DNA of 56,729 bases from Rhodanobacter sp. (GTDB lineage: Bacteria; Pseudomonadota; Gammaproteobacteria; Xanthomonadales; Rhodanobacteraceae). The position numbers were made by a program, and so were the translations under genes. The stretch covers positions 1-56,729 of the forward strand of contig SCRF01000028.1 of NCBI GenBank assembly GCA_004322005.1, in the 5' to 3' direction. The notes beneath the pieces are model-generated. The model did not search any database, had not been told where the DNA came from, and saw only the letters and a list, made by a program, of their open reading frames with translations. Positions 45,175-53,211 of the stretch are shown in pieces. Position 1 is the stretch's first letter; every line of letters begins with the position of its first letter.

Positions 45175-46557
45175 ATGCTGTTCAGCCTGCTCGCCCTGTT
45201 CGCCCTGCTGCTGCACGTCGTGGGCGTGTTCACCGCCATGCATGCCGTGGTGCATACGCGTACCCCGCAGGGCGCCATCGGCTGGGCACTGGGACTGGTG
45301 CTGCTGCCGTACTTCACCCTGGTGCCTTACCTGTACCTCGGCGCCAGCCGCTTCCGTGGCAGATGGAGCGCGCATCGGGCGCGCGTGCCGCAACCCGCGC
45401 CACTGTCGAACACCCCCCATCCGGTCTGCGTGCGCTATGCCGCGATCGCGGCGATGCTGGGGCACGATTTCCGCGGTGGCCACCGGCTGCGCCTGCTGAT
45501 CGACGGGACGGCCGCGTTCGAAGCCATGTTCCGCGCCATGGCTGCCGCCAGGCAGAGCCTGCTGGTGCAGTTCTTCGTGATCCACGACGATGGGCTCGGC
45601 CGCCGCCTGCAGCAGTTGCTGCTGGAGCGGGCGGCGGCCGGCGTGGCGGTGTGCGTGCTGTTCGACAGCGTCGGCAGCCACGCCCTGCCGCGGCATTACG
45701 TGGACACGCTGCGCGCCGGCGGGGTGGCGATCCACCCGTTCGCGACCCATCGCTGGCGCAACCGCTTCCAGCTGAATTTCCGCAACCACCGCAAGATCGT
45801 GGTGGTGGACGGTGTGTGCGGGTTCATCGGCGGACTCAACGTCGGCGACGAATACCTGGGCCTGAAACCGCCGCTGGCGCCCTGGCGCGATACCCAGCTG
45901 GAAATGCAGGGTCCGGTGGTGGCCGACCTGCGGCAACTGTTTTCCGATGACTGGCAATGGATCACCGGCGCGCCGCTGCCGTCGCTGGCGCCAGCCCCCT
46001 GCGACGGCGACACCACGGTGCTGCTGGTCGCCAGCGGACCGGCCGACCGACAGGAAACCGGCTCGCTGTTTTTCACCGCCGCGATCAACGCGGCGCGCGA
46101 ACGGCTGTGGCTGAGCACACCCTACTTCGTGCCCGATCAGGCCGTGCTGAGCGCACTGCAACTGGCGGTGCTGCGCGGCGTCGACGTGCGCGTGCTGATT
46201 CCGGCGCGACCGGATCACCGCACCGTGTTTCTCGCCTCCACGCTGCACGCCCACCATGCATTGCGCGCCGGCATCCGCGTGTTCCGCTACCAGCCCGGCT
46301 TCCTGCATCAGAAGGCGCTGCTGATCGACCACGACAGCGCGGCGATCGGCAGCATGAACCTCGACAGCCGTTCGTTCCGGCTCAATTTCGAGGTCGGCGC
46401 ACTGGTCGTCGACCGTGCTTTTGCCGCCGACGTGGCCACGATGCTGGAAGCGGACTTTGCCCGCGCGATCGCCATCGACAAGCGTGAATACCACGATGCG
46501 CCCTACCTGCGCCGGGTGGCGATGCACGTGGCGCGGCTGTTCGATCCGCTGCTGTGA
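45175..46557 (+). CDS. cls: Cardiolipin synthase
   Basis: A 460-residue phospholipase D-family enzyme that joins two phosphatidylglycerols into cardiolipin. Two membrane helices (residues 2-22 and 36-57) are followed by two HKD motifs: NHRKIVVVDG with GGLNVGDEYLG (His205, Lys207, Asp212) and FLHQKALLID with GSMNLDSRSFRLNFE (His378, Lys380, Asp385). Length and order fit the ClsA type. Likely an operon with the preceding flavoprotein. Confidence 0.93.
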   Translation: MLFSLLALFALLLHVVGVFTAMHAVVHTRTPQGAIGWALGLVLLPYFTLVPYLYLGASRFRGRWSAHRARVPQPAPLSNTPHPVCVRYAAIAAMLGHDFRGGHRLRLLIDGTAAFEAMFRAMAAARQSLLVQFFVIHDDGLGRRLQQLLLERAAAGVAVCVLFDSVGSHALPRHYVDTLRAGGVAIHPFATHRWRNRFQLNFRNHRKIVVVDGVCGFIGGLNVGDEYLGLKPPLAPWRDTQLEMQGPVVADLRQLFSDDWQWITGAPLPSLAPAPCDGDTTVLLVASGPADRQETGSLFFTAAINAARERLWLSTPYFVPDQAVLSALQLAVLRGVDVRVLIPARPDHRTVFLASTLHAHHALRAGIRVFRYQPGFLHQKALLIDHDSAAIGSMNLDSRSFRLNFEVGALVVDRAFAADVATMLEADFARAIAIDKREYHDAPYLRRVAMHVARLFDPLL

Positions 46558-46618
46558 CGCTGGTGCTCGGCCGCCACGCCGTGGACGTGCCTGCGGCAAC
46601 TGCCGTTTGCAACTTGCG

Positions 46619-47005
46619 TCACCGGCGCTTGATGAAGCGTCGCCGCCAGTCACCTTGGCCCAGCATCCAGCCCGCATAGATGCCCACGGTCACACCAAGC
46701 AATTCGCCCAGCACCCGCGTGCCGATGTTCCCCGGATCGTGCACCAGCGCCAGTTTCGCCCGCAGCAGCTGCAGCGACTGCAGCCGCGCGTAGTTGAAAT
46801 AGAACAGGTCCCACAGGTCGCCGCTGGCGGTCAGCAGCGTCGCCAGCAGGAACGACCAGCCGATCTGCGGGCCCAGGCTCCAGCCCTGGCGCCGGCCCAG
46901 CCAGTGGAATATGCCGAACAGCAGCAGGCCCGCCAGCGCGGAAATCAACCCGGCCTGCAGGGCCCCGGTCCAGCCGTTGCCCATCCATGTCTGGTCGTAG
47001 TGCAT
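46619..47005 (-). CDS. Small membrane protein of unknown function
   Basis: A 128-residue protein with about three membrane segments (GLISALAGLLLFGIFHWLG, IGWSFLLATLLTASGDLW and VLGELLGVTVGIYAGWMLG) and a basic C-terminus (RRRFIKRR). The family is not recognised. It converges with cls and is divergent from nicotinamidase. Confidence 0.7.
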   Translation of the reverse strand: MHYDQTWMGNGWTGALQAGLISALAGLLLFGIFHWLGRRQGWSLGPQIGWSFLLATLLTASGDLWDLFYFNYARLQSLQLLRAKLALVHDPGNIGTRVLGELLGVTVGIYAGWMLGQGDWRRRFIKRR

Positions 47006-47114
47006 CGAGTCCGCCTGCCTGCATCGCCTGCCGTTGCAGCATTATGCACGGCAGCGGCCAGCGGCCGGGTGGCGCGCTAGACTTTCACCACGTCTCCGGC
47101 ATGAGCATCCCGAC

Positions 47115-47765
47115 ATGCAACCCGTGATTTCGCCCCGTGCCGCCCTGATCGTCGTCGACGTGCAGCCGGATTTCATGCCCGGCGGAGCACTGGCCTGCCA
47201 CCAGGGCGACGCGATCGTGCCGGGCATCGACGTGCTGCTGCGCCGCCAGGCGTTCCGCCATGTGGTGGCCACGCAGGACTGGCACCCGCGCGATCATGTG
47301 TCGTTCGTCGACGCGCATCCGGGCCAGGCACCGTTCGCGCAGATCGAGCTGTACGGCCAGCCGCAGACTCTGTGGCCGGCGCACTGCGTGCAGGGTGCCC
47401 CGGGCGCGGCGCTGCATCCGGCGATCGACTGGTCGCCGCTGGACCTGATCCTGCGCAAGGGCAGCGATGCGCGCGTGGATTCGTACAGCGGTTTCCGCGA
47501 GAACTTCGGACCGGACGGCGGCCGCCCGGATACCGGGCTGGCCGGCTGGCTGCGCGGACGCGGCGTGGACGAGGTGTTCGTGTGCGGGCTGGCGCGCGAC
47601 GTGTGCGTGTTGTGGACCGCGCAGGACGCCGCCGCGCTGGGCTTTCGCACCCATCTGCTGTGGGATCTCAGTCGCCCGGTGACGCCGGCCGGCGACGCGC
47701 CCACGCGCGCGGCGCTGGCCGCCGGCGGGATCGGCATCGTCGACAGCGCGGCGCTGGCCGGCTGA
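47115..47765 (+). CDS. pncA: Nicotinamidase
   Basis: Hydrolyses nicotinamide to nicotinate for NAD salvage (EC 3.5.1.19). In the 216-residue product the isochorismatase-fold triad is visible as Asp15 (VVDVQPDFMPGGAL), Lys115 (LRKGSDARVDSYS) and Cys164 (CGLARDVCVLWTA). The metal site is Asp55, His57 and His61 (QDWHPRDH). The ATG at 47115 is preferred to the upstream frame, which reads Arg-rich. Confidence 0.95.
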   Translation: MQPVISPRAALIVVDVQPDFMPGGALACHQGDAIVPGIDVLLRRQAFRHVVATQDWHPRDHVSFVDAHPGQAPFAQIELYGQPQTLWPAHCVQGAPGAALHPAIDWSPLDLILRKGSDARVDSYSGFRENFGPDGGRPDTGLAGWLRGRGVDEVFVCGLARDVCVLWTAQDAAALGFRTHLLWDLSRPVTPAGDAPTRAALAAGGIGIVDSAALAG

Positions 47766-47798
47766 ACCCGCTCCGGACGGCGCGTCTCTTACAGATGT

Positions 47799-47853
47799 CT
47801 GAACAAGCCGTCATCCCGGCGAAAGCCGGAATGACGGGTGGAAGCCTGTTCAG
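47799..47853. terminator. Bidirectional hairpin repeat between pncA and an L,D-transpeptidase gene
   Basis: CGTCATCCCGGC-GAAA-GCCGGAATGACG (47809-47836) is a near-perfect hairpin with a GAAA loop, nested in outer arms CTGAACA/TGTTCAG (47799-47805/47847-47853). This CGTCATTCCGGC-type palindrome is a widespread repeat between convergent genes. It lies exactly in the 95-base gap between two convergent genes and probably serves as a factor-dependent or weak terminator. Confidence 0.65.
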
Positions 47854-47860
47854 GCGTTCC

Positions 47861-49507
47861 CTAAGGCTGCGTGAGGTCGCGTGCCGCCATCGGCTGGTGG
47901 CGGTTCAGCGCGGCGAGCACGGCCGCATCGCGCCGATAGATGTCGGGCCGGAAACCGAGCGTGCCGTCGTCGTGCAGGTGCACCGTCCAGTACGCCAGCA
48001 GCAGCGGCACCGGTCGGCGCAGGCTCACCGTCCGCGTCTGGTTGGTGTCGATCGCGCGGTCGAGCGCGGCGCGGTTCCACTGCTGCGGATCGTCCAGCAG
48101 CAGCACGGCCAGTTCGCGCGGCCGCTCCACCCGGATGCAGCCGGAGCTGAAGGCGCGCCGCTCACGCGCAAACAGCTCCTGGTGCGGGGTATCGTGCATG
48201 TACACCGAATAGTTGTTGGGAAAACGGATCGCCAGCCGGCCCAGCGCATTGCCGGGACCGGCGTCCTGGCGCAGCACGATGCCGCGCGGATGGTTCCAGT
48301 CCACACTGGACGGCGCCACCGGCCGCCCCTGGCTGTCCAGCACGCGCAGCCGGTTGGCGGCGAGATAACCCAGGCCCTTGCGCAACCTGGGCAGGATGTC
48401 GTGACGCAGGATGGTGGGCGGCACGGTCCAGGTCGGGTTGAGCGTGAGGTAGGTGATCTGCGATTTGAATACCGGCGTGCTGCGGTAGGGCTTGCCCACC
48501 TGCACGCGCGCGCGCCATACCGGTGCGCCGTCGCGGTAGTACGTCACCTGGTAGCCGGCGATGTCGACCACCACGAAGTTCCCCTGCAGGTGGTGCAGCA
48601 GCCAGCGGGCGCGTTCCAGATTCACCCGCAGCTGGTCGATGCGCGCGCTCACCGGCACGTTCAGTGCCGCGCGCGTGGTCTCGCCGAGCACACCGTCGGC
48701 GGGCAGGTATTGCGCCTGCTGGAAGCGCCGCACGGCGTCGGCCAGCGCCGCGTCGTAGTGCTCGCCCGGCCGCTGCGTTGCGGGCAGGTAACCGCCCAGC
48801 TGCAGGCGCTGGCGCAGCAGCGGCACGCGTGGATCGTCCATGCCCGGCTTGAGTGCGGCCCCCGCCGGGATCGACGGCCAGCCGCCCTGCGCCGCCAGCG
48901 CGCGCAGCTGCGCCAACGCGGTACGCAGGCGCGCATAGATCGGGTGCTGCGGGCGGGCACGCTCGAAGCTCTCCGCCACGCGCCCCTCGTCCACTGCCGC
49001 CCGCGCCGCCTGCACGCCCTGGACGGGATCGAGCTGGTGCGCATCGAAATTCCAGTGCGGATCCAGGGTGGCCGGATCGACCTTGCCGCGCTGCAGATCC
49101 ATCAGGGCGCTGAGATAGGCTTCGGTGGCCAGCAGGTCGAACTGCGCGCGCTGCTGCGGCGTGGCCGCGGACGTGGCCAGCGCCGCCTGCATCTGCGCCA
49201 GCTGCGACAAGCCGTAATCCTGCGGATCGAGCCCGTCGTCGGTCATGCCCTGCAGCGCCAGCAGCAGTTGTCTGACCGTATCGGCACGTCCCCAGGCTGG
49301 CGCGAAAGCGTGTTGCTCGTAGAACTGCGCCTCGGCTTCCGCCAGGGTGCCGGTGGCCGCAGGCGTCGCGCTGCGCCACTGCTCGATGCGCTCGCGGATC
49401 TGTCCGGCCACCGGATCCGGTGGCGGCTGCGCCTGCAACGATGCGGCCAGGATCAGCAGCAAGCCCATCCATGCCCATCGCATGCCCGATCGATTGCTGA
49501 TCCTCAC
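47861..49507 (-). CDS. L,D-transpeptidase (YcbB/LdtD-like)
   Basis: A periplasmic enzyme of 548 residues. It has a signal peptide (MRWAWMGLLLILAASLQA) and a long helical scaffold domain. A peptidoglycan-binding motif follows (DAVRRFQQAQYLPADGVLGE), then the YkuD catalytic domain with YMHDTPHQELF and SSGCIRVERPREL (catalytic Cys in the latter). It should form 3-3 cross-links in peptidoglycan. I take the GTG at 49507 because GGGAG lies nine bases upstream; an ATG at 49483 also works. It is divergent from a second transpeptidase-like gene. Confidence 0.9.
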   Translation of the reverse strand: MRISNRSGMRWAWMGLLLILAASLQAQPPPDPVAGQIRERIEQWRSATPAATGTLAEAEAQFYEQHAFAPAWGRADTVRQLLLALQGMTDDGLDPQDYGLSQLAQMQAALATSAATPQQRAQFDLLATEAYLSALMDLQRGKVDPATLDPHWNFDAHQLDPVQGVQAARAAVDEGRVAESFERARPQHPIYARLRTALAQLRALAAQGGWPSIPAGAALKPGMDDPRVPLLRQRLQLGGYLPATQRPGEHYDAALADAVRRFQQAQYLPADGVLGETTRAALNVPVSARIDQLRVNLERARWLLHHLQGNFVVVDIAGYQVTYYRDGAPVWRARVQVGKPYRSTPVFKSQITYLTLNPTWTVPPTILRHDILPRLRKGLGYLAANRLRVLDSQGRPVAPSSVDWNHPRGIVLRQDAGPGNALGRLAIRFPNNYSVYMHDTPHQELFARERRAFSSGCIRVERPRELAVLLLDDPQQWNRAALDRAIDTNQTRTVSLRRPVPLLLAYWTVHLHDDGTLGFRPDIYRRDAAVLAALNRHQPMAARDLTQP

Positions 49508-49689
49508 CGTATTTTGCTCCCGCAAGCCTCGGCCCCTGTTGCTGTCTTAGCACATGCACCGCGCGCCGCAAGCCGCTGCGGCAGCGGGTCGCGCCCCTTG
49601 TCCTGTCGGACTTGGGTGGCCGGGCCGCTTGACAACTCCTTAACGGGGCGCTGCTAGGCTGCGGATTTTTCCGGCCGCCCGAACCGCCG

Positions 49690-50382
49690 ATGCCGTGCCT
49701 GCGCCATGTGATCTGCACGATCCTGCTGTCTGCCGTCTGCGCCGTGCCCGCGCACGCGACCGATGCCGCGCTGCTCGATGCCTTGCAGCGGCTGGCCCCG
49801 CAGGCCAATCCGAAAGTGCTCGGCCTGGCGCTCGATGCCACCCGCTGCGCGGTGGCGCACGGCCAGCCCGCTTCCGACCGGCTGGCGGTGATCGACTACT
49901 CGCTGCCGTCCACCAGCCCACGGCTGTGGGTGTTCGACCTGGCACGGCGCAAGCTGCTGTTCCATGTGCTGGTGGCGCACGGCCGCAACACCGGCAACAA
50001 CCTGGCGCGCCGCTTCTCCAACCGGGACGGCAGTCTCGAATCCAGCCTCGGCCTGTTCCGCACGCTGGACACTTACGAAGGGCACAACGGCTACTCGCTG
50101 CGTCTGGCCGGTCTGGAACCGGGCACCAACGACCACGCCCTGGAACGCGCCCTGGTGATCCACGGCGCCAGCTACGTGAGCCGGGCGTTCGCCAGACGCG
50201 AGGGCCGCATCGGCCGCAGCTGGGGCTGCCCGGCCGTGCGCACCGCCGTGGCACGACCGCTGATCGACACGCTGAAGGGCGGTCAGTACGTGTTCTCCTA
50301 CTACCCCGATGCGCGCTGGCTGAGCTCTTCGCCGTATCTCACTTGCGATCCTGCACGCACCGCGGCGGCCAACGCACCCTGA
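49690..50382 (+). CDS. YkuD_2-family murein L,D-transpeptidase-like protein
   Basis: A 230-residue exported protein with a signal peptide (LRHVICTILLSAVCAVPAHA). The catalytic region has the HGASYVSR and GRIGRSWGCPAV motifs (His and Cys) of the murein L,D-transpeptidase catalytic domain family, distinct from classical YkuD. VVAHGRN-type (VLVAHGRNTGNN) and LESSLGLFRTLDTYEGHNGYS also fit. It lies divergent from the YcbB-like enzyme, so wall cross-linking enzymes of two families are adjacent. Confidence 0.88.
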   Translation: MPCLRHVICTILLSAVCAVPAHATDAALLDALQRLAPQANPKVLGLALDATRCAVAHGQPASDRLAVIDYSLPSTSPRLWVFDLARRKLLFHVLVAHGRNTGNNLARRFSNRDGSLESSLGLFRTLDTYEGHNGYSLRLAGLEPGTNDHALERALVIHGASYVSRAFARREGRIGRSWGCPAVRTAVARPLIDTLKGGQYVFSYYPDARWLSSSPYLTCDPARTAAANAP

Positions 50383-50423
50383 GCGCGGATGCACCCTGGC
50401 GCTGGCGGCCATATCCGGTCCGC

Positions 50424-50612
50424 TCAGACGTCGTTCTCGCCGGTTGCCGCCACCTGCAACCCGCCGTCGGCATCGATCTCCACCCGCACGGTGATCGGCC
50501 GGCAGCACACCTGGCAATCCTCGATATAGCGCTGAGGGGCGACCGATTCATCGATCAGGATCTCGATCGACTCGCCGCAATACGGACAATCGATGCTGAC
50601 GGGCGTGAGCAT
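50424..50612 (-). CDS. CPXCG-motif cysteine-rich protein
   Basis: A 62-residue protein with the zinc-binding pattern CPYCGESIEILID near residue 9 and CQVCCRPITVRVE near 33. These two knuckles define the CPXCG-motif cysteine-rich family, small zinc-ribbon proteins of unknown function in Gammaproteobacteria. The end lies 41 bases from the convergent transpeptidase gene. Confidence 0.88.
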   Translation of the reverse strand: MLTPVSIDCPYCGESIEILIDESVAPQRYIEDCQVCCRPITVRVEIDADGGLQVAATGENDV

Positions 50613-50682
50613 GGCGCTGTCTCCGCTGACCGGTGTACACGATGATGCAACCGCGCCGTGCCCGGGGGCAACGTCAACCGGT

Positions 50683-50767
50683 CCCCGTAGGAGCGCACCC
50701 TGTGCGCGAATGCTCTTGTCACGGCCGCCACAAAGAGCGTTCGCGCACAAGGTGCGCTCCTACGGGG
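50683..50767. repeat. REP pair (BIME-like)
   Basis: CCCCGTAGGAGCGCACC at 50683 and its inverted copy ending at 50767 enclose two REP units in opposite orientation. Each unit reads GTAGGAGC, hairpin GCGCAC-TGTGCGC, AATGCTCTTG (second copy with small changes). The inner spacer is about 11 bases. It matches the element at 56672. Confidence 0.85.
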
Positions 50768-50924
50768 CGGCGGGCAGTACCCGCCCTGCGCAGCAAAACG
50801 ATGCGGCCTCGTCGGCATCGAGCGCGTGCCACTGCGCGCGGCACGGGCAGGTCGGCACAGGTCATCCGCGCATGATGAGGTAACGCGGCGACGCTATACA
50901 CTGCACCCCTTCTGACCGGAGTCG

Positions 50925-51203
50925 ATGACCATGGCCGAGCGCGAGTTCGACAACTACCTTGCCCGCTCCGGCGCCACGCTGGAAGGCTCGCGCTATACCG
51001 CGTACCTCGCGATCACTCCGCGCCGGCACGGCTTCCCCGTCTACTTCGCGATCTGCGAAAACCGCAGCTTCCGCGCCAAGGACGTCGCCGAAGCCGCCGC
51101 CGCCAAGGCACTGGCCGAGATGACAGGCCTGGAGGACGACGGCACGCCGATCTTCCTCGAGGGCTACACCGGCTTCGACGACGACCCCGCCGACGCGCCC
51201 TGA
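50925..51203 (+). CDS. Small protein of unknown function
   Basis: A 92-residue acidic protein. RYTAYLAITPRRHGFPVYFAICENRSFRAKD forms the core (in part AYLAITPRRHGFPVYFAIC), followed by an Ala-rich helix and an acidic tail (GYTGFDDDPADAP). No family or motif is recognised. GGAG lies three bases before the first ATG and nine before an in-frame ATG at 50931, so the latter may be the true start. Confidence 0.7.
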   Translation: MTMAEREFDNYLARSGATLEGSRYTAYLAITPRRHGFPVYFAICENRSFRAKDVAEAAAAKALAEMTGLEDDGTPIFLEGYTGFDDDPADAP

Positions 51204-51209
51204 GCGCAC

Positions 51210-51245
51210 GAGCAGCCTGTCGGGCTTCGGTGGGCCGGGCTGCTC
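51210..51245. terminator. Bidirectional terminator-like hairpin
   Basis: GAGCAGCC (51210-51217) pairs with GGCTGCTC (51238-51245) around a GC-rich loop, in the 40-base gap between two convergent genes. It contains AGCCTGTCGGG, a word also found at 4918 and 52533 in non-coding DNA. No T-run is present. Confidence 0.55.
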
Positions 51246-51783
51246 AGCTCACTTCGCTGCCCAGGCGCAGGTTGATCTCCAGCGCCGTGGCCAGTTCGCG
51301 CAACGGTTCGCGGTCGCGCGTCAGCGTGATCCAGCCGGCGTAGCTGTCGCCCTCGGTTTCCCACGCCCACAGGGTGTAGCCGAACTCGGCCAGGCGGTCG
51401 TGGGCGGTCGCGAACAGCGCGGCCGCGTCGAGGTCGTCGAAGAATTCGTCGTCGTGCGGATCGCCGTTCCAGTCGATCGTCAGGTTCCAGCGCGAGGTCA
51501 GCTCGTCGATCGCCTGCACCAGCGAGCGCAGGTCGTGCGCGTCGACGATGAAGCCGGAGCGCCAGTCGATCACCCGGCCGATCACCGCGATCGGCACCAC
51601 GTCGTCCGGATCGACTTCGGCGACCGCCTCGCGGTAATCGGCGAACTGCTGCAGCGCGGTTTCCTCGTCGCCCGGGTTGATCAGCTGCAGCAACTGCCAG
51701 ACCCGCGCTTCCAGCGAGTCATCGTTGTCTTCGTCGAAATCGTGGTCGTGATCCAGGTCGGGATCGTCGTCGAAGTTGCTCAT
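51244..51783 (-). CDS. DUF6630-like acidic protein
   Basis: A 179-residue soluble acidic protein. The N-terminus is an Asp/Glu/His run (DDDPDLDHDHDFDEDNDD), followed by a mixed alpha/beta domain with VIGRVIDWRSGFIVDA, LTIDWNGDPHD and YTLWAWETEGDSYAGW. The latter resembles the DUF6630 family, recalled from memory; no function is known. It is divergent from trmO, 147 bases apart. Confidence 0.72.
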   Translation of the reverse strand: MSNFDDDPDLDHDHDFDEDNDDSLEARVWQLLQLINPGDEETALQQFADYREAVAEVDPDDVVPIAVIGRVIDWRSGFIVDAHDLRSLVQAIDELTSRWNLTIDWNGDPHDDEFFDDLDAAALFATAHDRLAEFGYTLWAWETEGDSYAGWITLTRDREPLRELATALEINLRLGSEVS

Positions 51784-51930
51784 GCGTGCATCACTGATGG
51801 CCGGGCTGGCATGGTGCGCGTGCGGGCCGCATTTGGAAAGCACCGCCGCGCCGGCAAACTCCGCAGACGAGGCGATCGCGGCCGGCGCGGCAGTGGGATA
51901 ATCCCCGCCATCGCCGCTCCCCGGATTGCC

Positions 51931-52467
51931 ATGCACGACGACGCCAGCGCGTATCCCTGCCATCCGATCGCCTTCGTCCGCTCGCCCTATGCGCAGCGGA
52001 TCGACGCGCCGCATCAGGCCACGGTGGTGCAAGGCACTGCGAGCGGGGACGCGGCCGAAGCGCTCGTCGAGTTCGTGCCCGGATTCCCAGCGGCGGCGTT
52101 TCACGATCTGGCCGGCTTCGAACGCATCTGGCTGGTGTTCGTGTTCCACCGCAGCGAGGGCTGGAAGGCCGAAGTGCGGCCGCCGCGCGGTGGCGGCAAG
52201 CGCAGCGTGCTGGCCACCCGCTCGCCGCATCGCCCCAACCCGATCGGCCTGTCCGCGGTCGAGCTGATCGCCGTCGACGCGCACGCACTGCGCGTGCGCG
52301 CAGTGGATCTGCTGGACGGCACGCCGATCCTCGACATCAAGCCGTACGTGCCCTACGCCGATGCGTTCGCGCAGTCCCGCGCGGGCTGGATCGACCAGAT
52401 CGACGCCGCGCAGGGTCGCCACTCCGCGCCGGGTCCGCGCCGGCCGCGCAAGGGGGCTGGCGGTTGA
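51931..52467 (+). CDS. trmO: tRNA (adenine(37)-N6)-methyltransferase TrmO
   Basis: Methylates the N6-threonylcarbamoyl-A37 of tRNA-Thr using S-adenosylmethionine. The 178-residue product has the family signatures CHPIAFVRSPYAQR near the N-terminus, DLAGFERIWLVFVFHR, ATRSPHRPNPIGLSAV and LDGTPILDIKPYVPY. Length is that of a TsaA/TrmO core with a shortened C-terminus. The frame is open far upstream, but the ATG at 51931 gives the canonical start. Confidence 0.93.
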   Translation: MHDDASAYPCHPIAFVRSPYAQRIDAPHQATVVQGTASGDAAEALVEFVPGFPAAAFHDLAGFERIWLVFVFHRSEGWKAEVRPPRGGGKRSVLATRSPHRPNPIGLSAVELIAVDAHALRVRAVDLLDGTPILDIKPYVPYADAFAQSRAGWIDQIDAAQGRHSAPGPRRPRKGAGG

Positions 52468-52662
52468 GGCAGGATCGCAATGCCCGCCGCCCATGGCCCA
52501 TGGTCATTCTCCATGGACCGAACCGGCCTAGGAGCCTGTCGGGCTTTGGTGGCCGAGGCGAGAGAAAACAAAATCACCATTACGCTTCAGGTGGTTTCGC
52601 GCCGGCCGCCGGCAACCCGCGTCGGCGACTTCACCCGCATCGGGCCCGGCCCGCGGCTCGCC

Positions 52663-52818
52663 TCACAATCGGCCCAGCAGCCACAGCACAAGCAGGATCA
52701 CCAGGATCAGGCCCAGGCCACCGCTGGGCCCATAACCCCACGAGCGCGAATGCGGCCAGGTCGGCAAGCCGCCGATGAGTGCCAGTACAAGCACGATAAT
52801 CAGAATGGTCATGAGCAT
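52663..52818 (-). CDS. DUF3309-family tiny membrane protein
   Basis: A 51-residue protein I translated from the minus strand: MLMTILIIVLVLALIGGLP, then WPHSRSWGYGPSGG and a second hydrophobic half ending LWLLGRL. Two membrane segments flank a Ser/Gly/Tyr turn with the SWGYGPSGGLG signature of DUF3309. The function is unknown; such proteins are common in stress-related regions of soil and plant bacteria. It is too short for ordinary gene finders with a length cut-off. Confidence 0.85.
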   Translation of the reverse strand: MLMTILIIVLVLALIGGLPTWPHSRSWGYGPSGGLGLILVILLVLWLLGRL

Positions 52819-52924
52819 GGATGGGTTCTCCGTGGACGGTGCCGACGCGATAGCAAGGCGGATCGCAATGGTGCCTCCCGGACGCGTCGAGACCGTGTGA
52901 CGGAAACCGCAGGGGCAACCTCAG

Positions 52925-53031
52925 CGAGTAATCACATGGATTCGCCCTCGCGTACGTTGCGGTGAACGCTTTATCTCACCCCTGGCGCGATGACGCCTAA
53001 ATGCGCGAGGGCGAGTCCATGTGATTACTCG
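52925..53031. repeat. MITE-like element with 28-base inverted ends
   Basis: CGAGTAATCACATGGATTCG begins the left arm (52925-52952), and 53004-53031 is its inverted copy, matching 27 of 28 bases around a 51-base spacer. There is no coding content and no obvious flanking direct repeat. It lies between the DUF3309 gene and trehalase. Confidence 0.75.
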
Positions 53032-53048
53032 CTACTCGCTGCTGGCCT

Positions 53049-53072
53049 CCCTCCCCTGCTTGCAGGGGAGGG
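53049..53072. repeat. GC-rich hairpin downstream of trehalase
   Basis: CCCTCCCCTGC-TT-GCAGGGGAGGG is a perfect 11-base stem. Such CCCTCCCCTGC palindromes recur in Xanthomonadales genomes as I recall. It lies 140 bases after the trehalase stop and lacks a T-run, so a terminator role is uncertain. Confidence 0.55.
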
Positions 53073-53211
53073 TCGGGGTGGGGGCGCTCTTGATCTCCGG
53101 AGGGTGTGTGCTGCGCGCGGCTGTCGGGGGCATCGCGGCAACGTGACCTCCCCTCCTCAATCCTCCCCCAAGGAGGAGGAGGCGATGGGGCGCGCTGGGC
53201 GCACGGTTTTG

